Of a DNA stretch of 29,005 nt, positions 7,126 through 15,029 are shown in pieces (positions within the stretch are counted from its first letter, which is position 1; each line of letters opens with the position of its first letter). The stretch comes from CAZPAN01 sp964428485 (GTDB lineage Bacteria; Actinomycetota; Coriobacteriia; Coriobacteriales; CADBOM01), in assembly GCA_964428485.1 (NCBI GenBank), contig CAYRYP010000008.1:1-29005 (forward strand). The letters are read 5' to 3'. Both the position numbers and the translations under genes were made by a program. Under the pieces are notes generated by a model. The model saw nothing but the letters and a program-made list of their open reading frames with translations, was not told the DNA's origin and searched no databases.

Positions 7126-8235
7126 ATGAGCCTTGAGACCCACATTTGCAAGACCCGTGACGGGAGGTCTCTCAAGATAGGCGGGCAGATCGGCTCAGGG
7201 ACCACATGCTCTGTCAGGGAGGGACGCCTCGAGGGCAGTCCCGTTGCCGTGAAGATCCTCATACCCTCTCTTATCGGCACGACCTCCATGGAGAGGTTCC
7301 TGCGCGAGTCGGAGCTTCTGTGCAGACTCTCGCACCCAAATATCGTGAGAGGTATCTGCACCGGCGAGATAACCTTCTCAAAGCGTGGCACACAGGGGCA
7401 CACCGTCCGAAGCTGCCCCTATCTCGTGATGGAGAGGTTGAGCGGCCAGACCCTAGAGGAGATGATGAAAGCCGGGACGTCTGCAGTAAGCCCCCTGGAG
7501 CCCGCCAGGGCTTTTTCTGTAGCGGCGGGGGTCGCAAGAGCGCTTGACTACCTCCACGCCGACGGCAGAGTCAGCGCGCACAGGGACGTCAAGCCGGAGA
7601 ACATAATGCTGACTTCCGATGGGACTCCCAAGCTCATAGACATCGGAATCGCCAAGACCAGAATGGTTGTATCCGACGATCTTAAGACCAGAATGGCCGG
7701 CACCGTGCGCTACATGTCACCGGAACAGATCGCGGACAGCTCGCGCGTAGACGTGAGAAGCGACATCTACTCTCTGGGAATAGTGCTCTCCGAGATGCTG
7801 GGGGCCACCACAAGAGATGACCCGAGGCGTGGACTCGAGAGGCGCTTCTCGGGCACACCGCCGCATCTGACCCCGAAACGCTCCAAGAGCCTGGGATTAT
7901 CTGAGACGCAGGCTCTTCGAGTCAACCAGCTCCTAGCCAGGATGTGTGCCTACGAACCCCATGATCGATACCAGTCTGCAGGAAAGCTAGCAAGGGATCT
8001 CGATGCCCTGTCGTCGTGGCTCGATGGAACTGGGAATGCCGTCAAACCCGCGCGGAAGCTTGAGCCATCGAGGCGAAGGAGAGTGCGAATCGTCCTGATC
8101 GCCTGCGCCGCAGTGCTTGGAATCCTCGTCGTGGCCATCCCTTTCGGTGGCATCTCCGAGAACAACGACGACACTCCCAGGCCGCCATCGGGCACGGACA
8201 TCATCCTGAGTCGCCCCGCAAACGACGACGACTAG
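7126..8235 (+). CDS. Membrane-anchored Hanks-type serine/threonine protein kinase
   Basis: A 369-residue protein. The kinase domain (about 15-300) has the glycine loop GQIGSGTTCSV (20-30), AVK with catalytic Lys43, Glu61 of helix C, AHRDVKPEN with Asp154 and Asn159, the metal-binding DIG (Asp172; DFG in most kinases), the activation segment GTVRYMSPEQ and RSDIYSLG (Asp213). All catalytic residues are present, so it should be active. After a basic juxtamembrane stretch, one membrane helix (about 322-342) leads to a tail of under 30 residues outside. There are no PASTA domains, so it does not sense peptidoglycan the way PknB does. GGGGAGG lies 7 nt before the ATG. It starts 44 bp from the divergent repeat lipoprotein, which may be its partner or sensor; this is inference. 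Confidence 0.93.
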   Translation: MSLETHICKTRDGRSLKIGGQIGSGTTCSVREGRLEGSPVAVKILIPSLIGTTSMERFLRESELLCRLSHPNIVRGICTGEITFSKRGTQGHTVRSCPYLVMERLSGQTLEEMMKAGTSAVSPLEPARAFSVAAGVARALDYLHADGRVSAHRDVKPENIMLTSDGTPKLIDIGIAKTRMVVSDDLKTRMAGTVRYMSPEQIADSSRVDVRSDIYSLGIVLSEMLGATTRDDPRRGLERRFSGTPPHLTPKRSKSLGLSETQALRVNQLLARMCAYEPHDRYQSAGKLARDLDALSSWLDGTGNAVKPARKLEPSRRRRVRIVLIACAAVLGILVVAIPFGGISENNDDTPRPPSGTDIILSRPANDDD

Positions 8236-8256
8236 AGCGCATGAAACCGGCCGTGT

Positions 8257-8802
8257 TCACTCATCATGCGCAATTACCTCCCGCCCCGTGGTGCGGTCGA
8301 TGATGCCGCGTACCCCCCGTGATACCAGGATGGAGATAACCGAGTCCATCAGCATCGGCACGGCGCGCTCCACATCCTCGGTAAGTCCTATCTCGAACTG
8401 CGCCGGGTCCATGCATCCCACCTGCACGCCTATGCATTCGCCTTCCGCCTCGTACCCCAGCATCCGTGCAGCAGCGACCACATCCCAAAATCCAATGTCA
8501 TGAGCGGTGGGAGACGAGACTCTCGGTGCAATGTCATCCGGCGTGAACCTGAACACCGTCCCGGCGGGCATACCCGTCTTGTCAACGGCATCCACACAGA
8601 TCACTAGATCGTGATCGCGGAACTCGCCGACCAGAGAGAGTCCTAGCGTGGCGCAGTCCTTGATATCCACGTACTCCGGGAACTCATAGCGCTCCAAGAG
8701 TCTCCTAGCAACCTCGGGCCCCACTCCCTCGTCAAGAAGAAGGATATTTCCCACACACATGACGCACACGCGAATGTCCGCCCCGGAGCAGTCCCTCGCC
8801 AT
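8257..8802 (-). CDS. hyaD: [NiFe] hydrogenase maturation protease (HyaD/HybD family)
   Basis: A 181-residue protein from the ATG at 8802. VGNILLLDEGVGPEV holds Glu25, VICVDAVD holds Asp71 and AHDIGFWDV holds His101, the three nickel-sensing ligands of HybD at the same spacing (16, 62 and 93 in E. coli HybD). The enzyme removes the C-terminal peptide of the large subunit after nickel insertion; that substrate, with its CxxCxxH tail, is encoded two genes upstream. The start is chosen because GGAGG lies 4 nt before it; ATG 8805 is too close and a TTG at 8817 would put this GGAGG inside the gene. It is the last gene of the hydrogenase operon and is separated from cytochrome b by a 79-bp gap with a strong hairpin. 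Confidence 0.92.
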   Translation of the reverse strand: MARDCSGADIRVCVMCVGNILLLDEGVGPEVARRLLERYEFPEYVDIKDCATLGLSLVGEFRDHDLVICVDAVDKTGMPAGTVFRFTPDDIAPRVSSPTAHDIGFWDVVAAARMLGYEAEGECIGVQVGCMDPAQFEIGLTEDVERAVPMLMDSVISILVSRGVRGIIDRTTGREVIAHDE

Positions 8803-8818
8803 CATCCCTCCAATCAAA

Positions 8819-8847
8819 GGACCCGGCCACTTCTTGCAGCCGGGTCC
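8819..8847 (-). other. Intercistronic hairpin between cytochrome b and the protease gene
   Basis: GGACCCGGC and GCCGGGTCC form a perfect 9-bp stem with an 11-nt loop. On the minus strand it is followed only by CTTTGATT, a weak T-tract. It could be a partial terminator or a processing and stability element that lowers protease expression relative to the structural subunits. Confidence 0.6.
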
Positions 8848-8881
8848 GGTCGATCATGCCAAGCGCCCTCTGGCAGCACTC

Positions 8882-9637
8882 CTACCACTTCTTGGCAGCG
8901 GCCCCATCGGGAAGCGCGTTGACTCCGTCCTGTATTACGACCCCTTCGCGGCCAGGACCCAGATCCTCACCGATGACATCCCCGGTCTCAGGATCCACAA
9001 CGAGCCCGCCGTGCTCCTTGTGCAGGAGCATCAGCTTCGTACCCGCGGTGCCCTCGATGTTGGCCAGGTAGACGTGAATGATGATGAAGATGATAAAGAC
9101 CCACATCAGGAAGTAGTGGATGACCCTCATGTTCATCGCGCCGCCGACGAGCTGGGTGCCCCAGGCGAAGAGCGCCCAATCGGCGGTAGTCTCCCATAGC
9201 GAGAAGCCGCTGAAGGCAGAGGCCAAGATCAGAAACGGGATGAGGAAGTAGCAGATCTTCTGAAGCGACCCGTACTTCGTTCCCTTGGGATGATCCTTCT
9301 TAATGAACAGGTAGTACTTGATCCAGGGGAGGAACTGATGCTTATTCGCCTTACTAGGCAGGAAGTTCTTGATGTCGCGGTCGAGTCCCTCTCTGGTTCC
9401 ACCGCGCTGCGCGTCCTTGATGATGAACGCGAGCACGACCCTGACAATCAGGTTAAGCACGATGACGACACCGCAGAAGATGTGAATTCCCCTGCATATC
9501 CCCATCCACCCCGCGATGAACGGGAAGTGGATGTAGAAGCCCGTGATGATAAGCAGGATCATGCAGACCAGGTTGATCCAGTGTGTGATCACAAACGGAA
9601 GCGGATGAGCCTCCTTGTAATGAGCGAGATGTGCCAT
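8882..9637 (-). CDS. hyaC: Hydrogenase b-type cytochrome subunit
   Basis: A 251-residue membrane protein with four clear hydrophobic helices (about 15-35, 48-72, 128-148 and 172-193). Candidate heme b ligands His19, His52, His174 and His188 lie in or at the edge of these helices, the arrangement of the HyaC/CybH family that passes electrons from the hydrogenase small subunit to quinone. A cytoplasmic loop (about 75-125) and an unusually long hydrophilic C-terminal tail (about 195-251) flank the helices. The start codon follows the large-subunit stop directly, so the two are translationally coupled. The gene order small, large, cytochrome b, protease is the standard uptake-hydrogenase order. 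Confidence 0.93.
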   Translation of the reverse strand: MAHLAHYKEAHPLPFVITHWINLVCMILLIITGFYIHFPFIAGWMGICRGIHIFCGVVIVLNLIVRVVLAFIIKDAQRGGTREGLDRDIKNFLPSKANKHQFLPWIKYYLFIKKDHPKGTKYGSLQKICYFLIPFLILASAFSGFSLWETTADWALFAWGTQLVGGAMNMRVIHYFLMWVFIIFIIIHVYLANIEGTAGTKLMLLHKEHGGLVVDPETGDVIGEDLGPGREGVVIQDGVNALPDGAAAKKW

Positions 9638-9638
9638 A

Positions 9639-11279
9639 TCACTTCACCCCCCAGGGATTGGTGACGATCTCGAAGTGCTTTCCGGTTGCCGGCTCGGTGA
9701 TATGGACCGCACATGCGACGCACGGGTCGAAGCTGTGCACCGTGCGAAGGGCATCGATCGGCTTCTCGGGATCTGAGACGGGAACTCCGACGAGCGCCTG
9801 CTCTATCGGCCCGGGGACGCCGTCGGCATCGCGCGGAGCCAGGTTCCAGGTTGTCGGGATGATGATCTGGTACTTCTGGATTTTCTTGTTCTTGATCCTC
9901 ATGAAATGGTAGAGGGCACCACGTGGGGCCTCCCACATGCCGGCTCCCTCACCGGAGGTGGTGACGGGCTCGGTAAACCATCCGGACTCACCCCCGGCTA
10001 TAGCCTCGATGAGCTCCTCGATCCACTCGATCATGAGATCGGAGATGTAGGCCAGCTCGAGGTTGCGTGCCAGAAGCCTTCCGAGGGTGGACTGCAGGAC
10101 GCCAACCTGCCCGGGGACTTCGAGTTTGGTGAGTGCGTCGTCGACGAGCTCGACCACGGGCGTCACCCCGCTGTTGTATGCGATGAGCATGCGAGAGAGC
10201 GGGCCGGCCTCGTAGGGCTCCCCATCGTAATGGGGCGATTTATTCCAGGTGTACTTCCCGTCAAGATCGATTCCACCCTCCGGGTACTCCGGAATGGTCT
10301 GCCCCTCGCGCGGGTTGAGGTTGGAGTCATCGGCGTAGAACGAGCGTCCGGTGTACTCGGTGATGAGCGACTCGTTGGGCTGCGTGAGATTCCCTGACGC
10401 GTCGAGGATGCCGGAGGGCAGATACCTGTTCTCAGGAAGCTGGGTGGCGTCGTTGAAAACTCCCCACGCCAGATACCGACCGACGCCCTTCCCGTATCCC
10501 AGTGCGGCCTCGTAGTACGGCGCGATGGCGAAAGTATCGGGAATGAGTGTCGAGTACACCCAGTCGCGTATCTCTTGTGCCTTGGTCAGCAGCTCGTCGA
10601 GGTTCTCGTTGGTTGGGATGAACGTGGTCCCACCGGGGGTTGTCGACATGATGTGTGGCATCTTGCCGCCCACGATCCCCGAGATCTCAGATGCCTTGGC
10701 CTGATACTCGAGGGCCTCGAGGTAGTGAGCCGTGGCTATCAGGTCGAGCTCGGAGGGCAGGTTGTAGGTGTCGCGCGAGAACCAGTTGCCCGAGAAGATC
10801 GAGAGCTGACCGTTGTCGATGAACTGCTGCAGATGCTCTTTGACCGCCCCGAAGTCACAGATGCCGGTCCCGGCTTGCTGCGCGAGATCGTAGGCGGTAG
10901 CCACGTCTGCGTCGAGCGCGTTGGTGGGATCGACGTAGTCGAGGCCGGTCAGGTTGTAGAACCACAAGATGTCGGAGTGGAGATGCTGCGCACCCTCAAC
11001 GATGTTACGGATGATGCGAGCCCCGTTGGGGAGCTCATCGATGCCCATTGCCAACTCACCTGCGAACGCCGAGGTATTCGCGTGCGATACGGGGCAGACA
11101 CCGCAGATTCTCTGAGAAATATAAGCCGCGTCGGCTGGCTCGCGTCCCTCCAGGATGAGCTCCATTCCGCGGAACAGCCCACCGGTGACCCATGCATCGG
11201 TGACTACTCCTCCGGAGACCTCCATCTCAACCCTGAGATGGCCCTCGATCCTGGAGACCGGATCGATAATCGACCTCAT
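9639..11279 (-). CDS. hyaB: [NiFe] hydrogenase large (catalytic) subunit
   Basis: A 546-residue protein beginning IDPVSRIEGHLRVE, a family signature. Nickel ligands are RICGVC (Cys59, Cys62) and DPCVACAVH (Cys520, Cys523). The enzyme splits H2 at the Ni-Fe(CN)2CO site. Twenty residues follow His526; by analogy the maturation protease cleaves after this His. It has no export signal and should be carried out with the Tat-targeted small subunit. Its start overlaps the small-subunit stop by 4 bp (ATGA), so translation is coupled. Cys rather than selenocysteine at 520 makes it NiFe, not NiFeSe. It belongs to the group 1 membrane-bound uptake type; the coriobacterial subgroup is possible, but that needs an alignment. 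Confidence 0.97.
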   Translation of the reverse strand: MRSIIDPVSRIEGHLRVEMEVSGGVVTDAWVTGGLFRGMELILEGREPADAAYISQRICGVCPVSHANTSAFAGELAMGIDELPNGARIIRNIVEGAQHLHSDILWFYNLTGLDYVDPTNALDADVATAYDLAQQAGTGICDFGAVKEHLQQFIDNGQLSIFSGNWFSRDTYNLPSELDLIATAHYLEALEYQAKASEISGIVGGKMPHIMSTTPGGTTFIPTNENLDELLTKAQEIRDWVYSTLIPDTFAIAPYYEAALGYGKGVGRYLAWGVFNDATQLPENRYLPSGILDASGNLTQPNESLITEYTGRSFYADDSNLNPREGQTIPEYPEGGIDLDGKYTWNKSPHYDGEPYEAGPLSRMLIAYNSGVTPVVELVDDALTKLEVPGQVGVLQSTLGRLLARNLELAYISDLMIEWIEELIEAIAGGESGWFTEPVTTSGEGAGMWEAPRGALYHFMRIKNKKIQKYQIIIPTTWNLAPRDADGVPGPIEQALVGVPVSDPEKPIDALRTVHSFDPCVACAVHITEPATGKHFEIVTNPWGVK

Positions 11280-12532
11280 CGGGCCTCACCTCCTTCGTCA
11301 TTGTCAGCGCCAGCATCCACGTCGGATTGTCCGGCGGCAACAGCTGCCTTCTCCCTCTCGGCGCGCTGCTTGCGCTCAAAATCGGTTTCCTTCTCTATCG
11401 GCGCACCGCCTTTGGTCCTGCGGGCAGCCTTCATTCCAAAGCCGTGGGCAATGACGGCCACCGCAACAACTCCGGTGACGATCAGACCCACAGTCTGCGG
11501 CTGGAACCTTATGTCGCCAATCCTGAGATCGCGGTGCCTTGAGGAGATGAACGGGGTGTTAACGTCGATCCAGTTTCCCGAGGTAGATGTCGGAGTGGCC
11601 TCGGCGCATCCTATGCACGGAGCGCCCGCTTCGACGCACCAGCTCGCACGGCGGTTCCACCTCAGCTTGGGGCAGTTGGAGCTGGTCTGAGGTCCGCGGC
11701 ACCCGAGCGCGTAAAGGCAGTACCCTTTTGTCTCCTCATCGTCGCCGAAGTGGTAGACAAACTCGCCATTCTCAAAGTGTCCGCGCCTCGGGCAGTTGTC
11801 GTGGATCGACTGACTGAACATGGAGTCGGGCATGTTCTTCGAGTTGAGAGCCGGTATCTCGCCTATCAGTAGGTAGTTAATCAGAACAGCCACTAGCGCC
11901 TCGGGGTTGACCGGGCAGCAGGGAATGTTGATGATCGGCACGCTCACGCCGTTGTCGGTGAGGAACTTCTGCACGCCGGTGGCACCGGCTGGATTTGGAT
12001 ATCCCGCGACCCATCCGCCGTCGACGGCGCATGAACCACAGGCGATCACAGCAGCGGCATTGGAGGCAGCGTGGAGCAGGATGTCGGTCCCCTTCTCATC
12101 GGCAACCCTTAGCGCATTGCCATCCCATCCCGTCATGACCGCACCCTCGTACACGAGCACGTAGCCGCCGGCCTCGATGGTCTCCTCCTTGGCTTCCTCC
12201 AAGGAGTAACCGGCGCCGGCCGAGAGCGTCTCGGAGTAGTTGAGCGAAATCATGTCAAGAACTAACGTCGCAACGTCAGGACTGTCGGCCTGCGCGAGCG
12301 ACTCGGTGCATCCCGAGCACGAACCTGCCTCGATCCAGATCACCGGCGCTAGGCTGCCACTCGCTTGAGCAGACGCATCCTCGATCGCCCTGGCGACCTT
12401 AGGAGCCATCGTGTACGACATGCCGAGTGCTGCCGCCACTCCCCCGCAGAACTTCATGAAGGTTCTGCGCGTGATGCCCCTTGATCCCAGATAGTCGTAG
12501 AAGCCGGATTCACCGGCCCTGTCTCTGGACAT
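11276..12532 (-). CDS. hyaA: [NiFe] hydrogenase small subunit, Tat-exported, membrane-anchored
   Basis: A 418-residue protein. GITRRTFMKFCGG (19-31) is a twin-arginine signal. Proximal cluster ligands are Cys72, Cys75, Cys168 and Cys206. Distal ligands are His244, Cys247, Cys272 and Cys278. At the medial site there are four cysteines (287, 299, 306, 309); most hydrogenases have Pro at the second, so a [4Fe-4S] instead of a [3Fe-4S] cluster is likely. The proximal motif CSGCTES lacks the extra cysteines of oxygen-tolerant enzymes. A membrane helix (about 347-366) anchors the C-terminus and is followed by an unusual tail of about 50 charged residues. The ATG at 12532 has AGGGGGTGA upstream; a longer frame to 12742 would precede the Tat signal with unrelated sequence. 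Confidence 0.95.
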   Translation of the reverse strand: MSRDRAGESGFYDYLGSRGITRRTFMKFCGGVAAALGMSYTMAPKVARAIEDASAQASGSLAPVIWIEAGSCSGCTESLAQADSPDVATLVLDMISLNYSETLSAGAGYSLEEAKEETIEAGGYVLVYEGAVMTGWDGNALRVADEKGTDILLHAASNAAAVIACGSCAVDGGWVAGYPNPAGATGVQKFLTDNGVSVPIINIPCCPVNPEALVAVLINYLLIGEIPALNSKNMPDSMFSQSIHDNCPRRGHFENGEFVYHFGDDEETKGYCLYALGCRGPQTSSNCPKLRWNRRASWCVEAGAPCIGCAEATPTSTSGNWIDVNTPFISSRHRDLRIGDIRFQPQTVGLIVTGVVAVAVIAHGFGMKAARRTKGGAPIEKETDFERKQRAEREKAAVAAGQSDVDAGADNDEGGEAR

Positions 12533-12705
12533 CGATTCACCCCCTGTCTTCGAACGGACCCCACCGTGCACACCGTCTCCGGATTGTGGGAAGACTAGGC
12601 GGGCCCTCCGAGCACAGCCCCGACTCGGGCCGCACCCCGATTCCAAAACACCTCTCTTGCAATCCTCTCGCCCTGAATCGCCCATTGCAAATATCACACT
12701 ACGCT

Positions 12706-12733
12706 TATCTACAAAATCACTGTGATTCTGTAA
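12706..12733 (-). promoter_or_regulatory. Candidate hydrogenase promoter with operator palindrome in the spacer
   Basis: On the minus strand TTACAG, a 16-bp spacer and TAGATA resemble -35 and -10 boxes. The spacer contains the perfect palindrome AATCAC-A-GTGATT (12715-12727). A regulator bound there would occlude polymerase. The palindrome is seen; the promoter is a weak match and regulation is inferred. Transcription would leave a leader of about 165 nt. Confidence 0.4.
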
Positions 12734-12882
12734 TGTAAGCAAGCAAAACTCTTATTCCGGATCGGCTGCAGCCAGTCAGCAAAGCTAACGAAAGCGCAAC
12801 GTTTTTTCGGCAAAACCTTACAAAATCCATAAAGGGCATCAGGAACTCTTTAAATATATTAAATATACCCTTGCCGCACTAC

Positions 12883-12928
12883 AAAAAAAACGCCCGCCGG
12901 CTTCCATATGCCTGGCAGGCGCTTTTTG
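12883..12928 (-). terminator. Terminator after the AAA-like gene
   Basis: On the minus strand a GC-rich imperfect stem (GCGCCTGCCAGGC with GCCGGCGGGCG, two mismatches) is followed by eight T residues. It lies about 25 bp beyond the stop at 12953. The opposite strand also ends in TTTTT, so it may work in both directions. Confidence 0.8.
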
Positions 12929-12952
12929 TTCAGTTGTGTTCAAAAACGAAGG

Positions 12953-14512
12953 CTATTCAGTTGCCTCGTCGCCACCACCGGACAAGGGCGCGTCGGTTCC
13001 CTCGTCGACTATCTCCATTCCTCCGTCTTCCATCCCGGGTTCCGGAGTGAACGAGAACCCGTCGAGTTCGTCGACGAAGGCCTCGACCGCTGCATCCTCC
13101 ATGGCGGTGTAGGCGTCCCCGCTCTCCTTGGACACGAACGGGACCAACTCGAACAGCACGTCGTTGATGGTCACGTACCTGTAGACATTGTTCACCAGTG
13201 ACTCCTGGAAGACGTCTCTGACGGCGTTTCCACCCGCCGTGATCAGATCGTGGCGCGAAACCCCCTCGGAGACGCTGGCGAGCTCGTCTATGTCTATGTC
13301 AGAGAAGGAGGTGTGTGCCTTTGCGAAGCTGGTCCAAACCTCCTTGCGCTCCTCGAAGGTGGGAAGGTCGATGAGGATCCTCTGCACCCTGTCGAAGAGG
13401 TCCGCGAACTGGGAGGAAAGCTCGACATCGGACTGCGAGGTTATTATCGGAAATACCTCGGGCTTCTGCAGTATCGCGTGTATGTACCCCAGGATCTCGC
13501 CATATGCCCTGGCCGCGTGCGATTGAGAGATCTCGTCAGACTGCGCCTCTGCCTTGATGGCCGCGTGCATGAAATCCTGCAGGATGTCTATGTTCTCGAT
13601 GATGAACGTACACGGGGTCGGTATGTCCGTGGGGTCGGCAACGCCCAGAAACCCGCGCTTGAAAGGTCCGCTCAACCTGATGGTCCACATACCCTGATCA
13701 TCGGTTCTGACGTGCAGGGCGACGACGGGGTTTCCGATCTCGACCGCGGTTGCCTCGGCGAACTCATAAACGTCCTCGCGCGACGGCCCAAAGAACAGAA
13801 ACGGGTCGTAGAGGGAGAGGCCCGACACACCGTGGAAGATCGAGTTCTCCTGCACGAACTGCTTGTACGACTCGTCGGCGGCCGTCTCGAAGCCAAACAC
13901 GCACATCGACTTGAGCGCGTTGTCGTATCCCACAAGATCGCCATAATCGGAATCCGGAAACGCCGAATCGTCCTTGCCCTGGCCCCACTGCGGGATCACC
14001 GGCTGACGTTTGCGATCGTCGCCGTGCTTGTTCGCGTTGCCCTTGGTCTGCTCAGCGGCGGCGCCCTCCAGCATTCCGAAGAACCTGTTGATAAACTCCG
14101 GATCGACACCGGCACTGGTGGCATCGGGCGTGAAGATCGGGTGGGCGGATTCTATCCGGTCGGCTGGGATCCCCATCTCCTGGAGCTGGCTCACGGTCAT
14201 CTCGCGCAGCTGCCTTGCCCGAGACGACACCTGATCCGGTGAACTGTAGGGGGCGAGCTCGGTGAACAGCGTCTCGGCGCTGGACTTGTCTGAGATCTCG
14301 CATGCTATGGTCCAGGCATCGCGCATCCCATCGAGGACAGGCTCGCTGGGAAAGTCATTGTCTATACGGTCGAGCTCGAAGGCTGCGAGGTAGAGGTGGA
14401 TGGCGAGCTTCTTGCGATCCTCCTCCGAGGCCCTAGCTGCAGCTTCGAGGTAGAACTGCGCGCCTGGGCCGACGTCGCCGTCCCACATCGAGTAATCAGA
14501 TACGGAACTCAT
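12953..14512 (-). CDS. AAA+-like protein with degenerate nucleotide-binding motifs
   Basis: A protein of 519 residues from the ATG at 14512, which has GAAGGGA 8 nt upstream; a TTG at 14527 would add five (numbering here counts from it). The N-terminal 150 residues are helical and may be a TPR-like adaptor. From about 195 to 460 the sequence follows an AAA+ domain: DLVGYDNALKSM, a Walker A position reading FFGPSREDVYEF (247-255, no Lys), a Walker B position reading FIIENIDIL (ENID for DEID), IITSQSD at sensor 1, FDRVQRILIDLPTFEERKEVW and a helical lid ending SEGVSRHDLI. Both nucleotide-handling residues are missing, so it probably no longer hydrolyses ATP. The last 40 residues are acidic. It lies upstream of the hydrogenase operon on the same strand, separated by a terminator. 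The function is unknown. Confidence 0.72.
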   Translation of the reverse strand: MSSVSDYSMWDGDVGPGAQFYLEAAARASEEDRKKLAIHLYLAAFELDRIDNDFPSEPVLDGMRDAWTIACEISDKSSAETLFTELAPYSSPDQVSSRARQLREMTVSQLQEMGIPADRIESAHPIFTPDATSAGVDPEFINRFFGMLEGAAAEQTKGNANKHGDDRKRQPVIPQWGQGKDDSAFPDSDYGDLVGYDNALKSMCVFGFETAADESYKQFVQENSIFHGVSGLSLYDPFLFFGPSREDVYEFAEATAVEIGNPVVALHVRTDDQGMWTIRLSGPFKRGFLGVADPTDIPTPCTFIIENIDILQDFMHAAIKAEAQSDEISQSHAARAYGEILGYIHAILQKPEVFPIITSQSDVELSSQFADLFDRVQRILIDLPTFEERKEVWTSFAKAHTSFSDIDIDELASVSEGVSRHDLITAGGNAVRDVFQESLVNNVYRYVTINDVLFELVPFVSKESGDAYTAMEDAAVEAFVDELDGFSFTPEPGMEDGGMEIVDEGTDAPLSGGGDEATE

Positions 14513-14848
14513 TCTGCATCCCTTCAATAGTGCTTTTTATTGATTCTATCCATGAGACGAGTTCTTTCGAGCGGTTTTACGGTAATCCCACTTTGTCAGC
14601 CGGGTCAACGCTACCAGTTCAGCAACACTGTTTGCCGTCATACAATCATCCTTGAAAAACGCTTCAAACGACATGAGGACATGCACAAGGCGCGCCCGGA
14701 TAGAGACATAGAATACATATTGGCACCGCCGCTGCCGCCCACCGCCGGCAAGCGGTTATGGGAATCGGTTTTGGCAGAAACAGGATGGACATTTGATGAG
14801 TCGGTGTGTAAGATAACCTCCGCTGTCTGATCGAAAGACGGGCAACAC
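14513..14848. other. Intergenic region between the AAA-like gene and tRNA-Asp
   Basis: About 336 bp. It must hold the promoter of the AAA-like gene (minus) and that of tRNA-Asp (plus), but neither matches the consensus well. A 96-codon frame at 14540-14830 exists but has no ribosome binding site and no recognisable composition, so I do not call it a gene. Confidence 0.5.
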
Positions 14849-14925
14849 GGGGTGTTAGCTCAGCTGGTTAGAGCGCTGGCCTGTCAAGCCAGAGGTCGCG
14901 AGTTCAAGTCTCGTACATCCCGCCA
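14849..14925 (+). tRNA. tRNA-Asp (anticodon GTC)
   Basis: A complete cloverleaf. The acceptor stem is GGGGTGT with ACATCCC (one G-U pair), discriminator G and encoded CCA. The D arm is GCTC/GAGC. The anticodon stem CTGGC/GCCAG holds the loop CTGTCAA (anticodon GTC). The T arm is GCGAG TTCAAGT CTCGT. Confidence 0.97.
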
Positions 14926-14937
14926 CACAGACTTCCC

Positions 14938-14962
14938 GAACCGCCAACAGGCGGTTCTTTTT
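14938..14962 (+). terminator. Rho-independent terminator of tRNA-Asp
   Basis: GAACCGCC, the loop AACA, GGCGGTTC and then TTTTT. A perfect 8-bp stem lies 12 bp after the tRNA. Confidence 0.93.
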
Positions 14963-15029
14963 ATGCCCGCGATCCCTATAGGCCAGCTGGAACAGGCTGA
15001 GGCGTGATTAGTTTGAGAAGTCAACGATT

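Larger units (their letters stand above)
12533..12952. other. Intergenic region upstream of the hydrogenase operon
   Basis: About 420 bp without a convincing gene. It holds the hydrogenase leader and predicted promoter (12706-12733), an AT-rich stretch around 12850-12868 (TTTAAATATATTAAA, nearly palindromic) and the terminator of the AAA-like gene (12883-12928). The AT content between 12780 and 12870 is far higher than in the neighbouring genes. Confidence 0.7.

Noticed and set aside
10575..11690. Plus-strand frame of 371 codons opposite the hydrogenase genes
   Set aside because: It lies opposite unambiguous large and small subunit sequences with conserved motifs; no ribosome binding site or domain.
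11276..12532. Oxygen-tolerant hydrogenase with six-cysteine proximal cluster
   Set aside because: The proximal motif reads CSGC and the additional cysteines are missing, so a standard proximal cluster is expected.
13250..14242. Plus-strand frame of 330 codons opposite the AAA-like gene
   Set aside because: The minus-strand protein has AAA+-like order, a ribosome binding site and a terminator; the plus frame has none of these.
14540..14830. 96-codon plus-strand frame before tRNA-Asp
   Set aside because: No ribosome binding site, no recognisable domain, irregular composition, and it ends next to the tRNA. Treated as intergenic.
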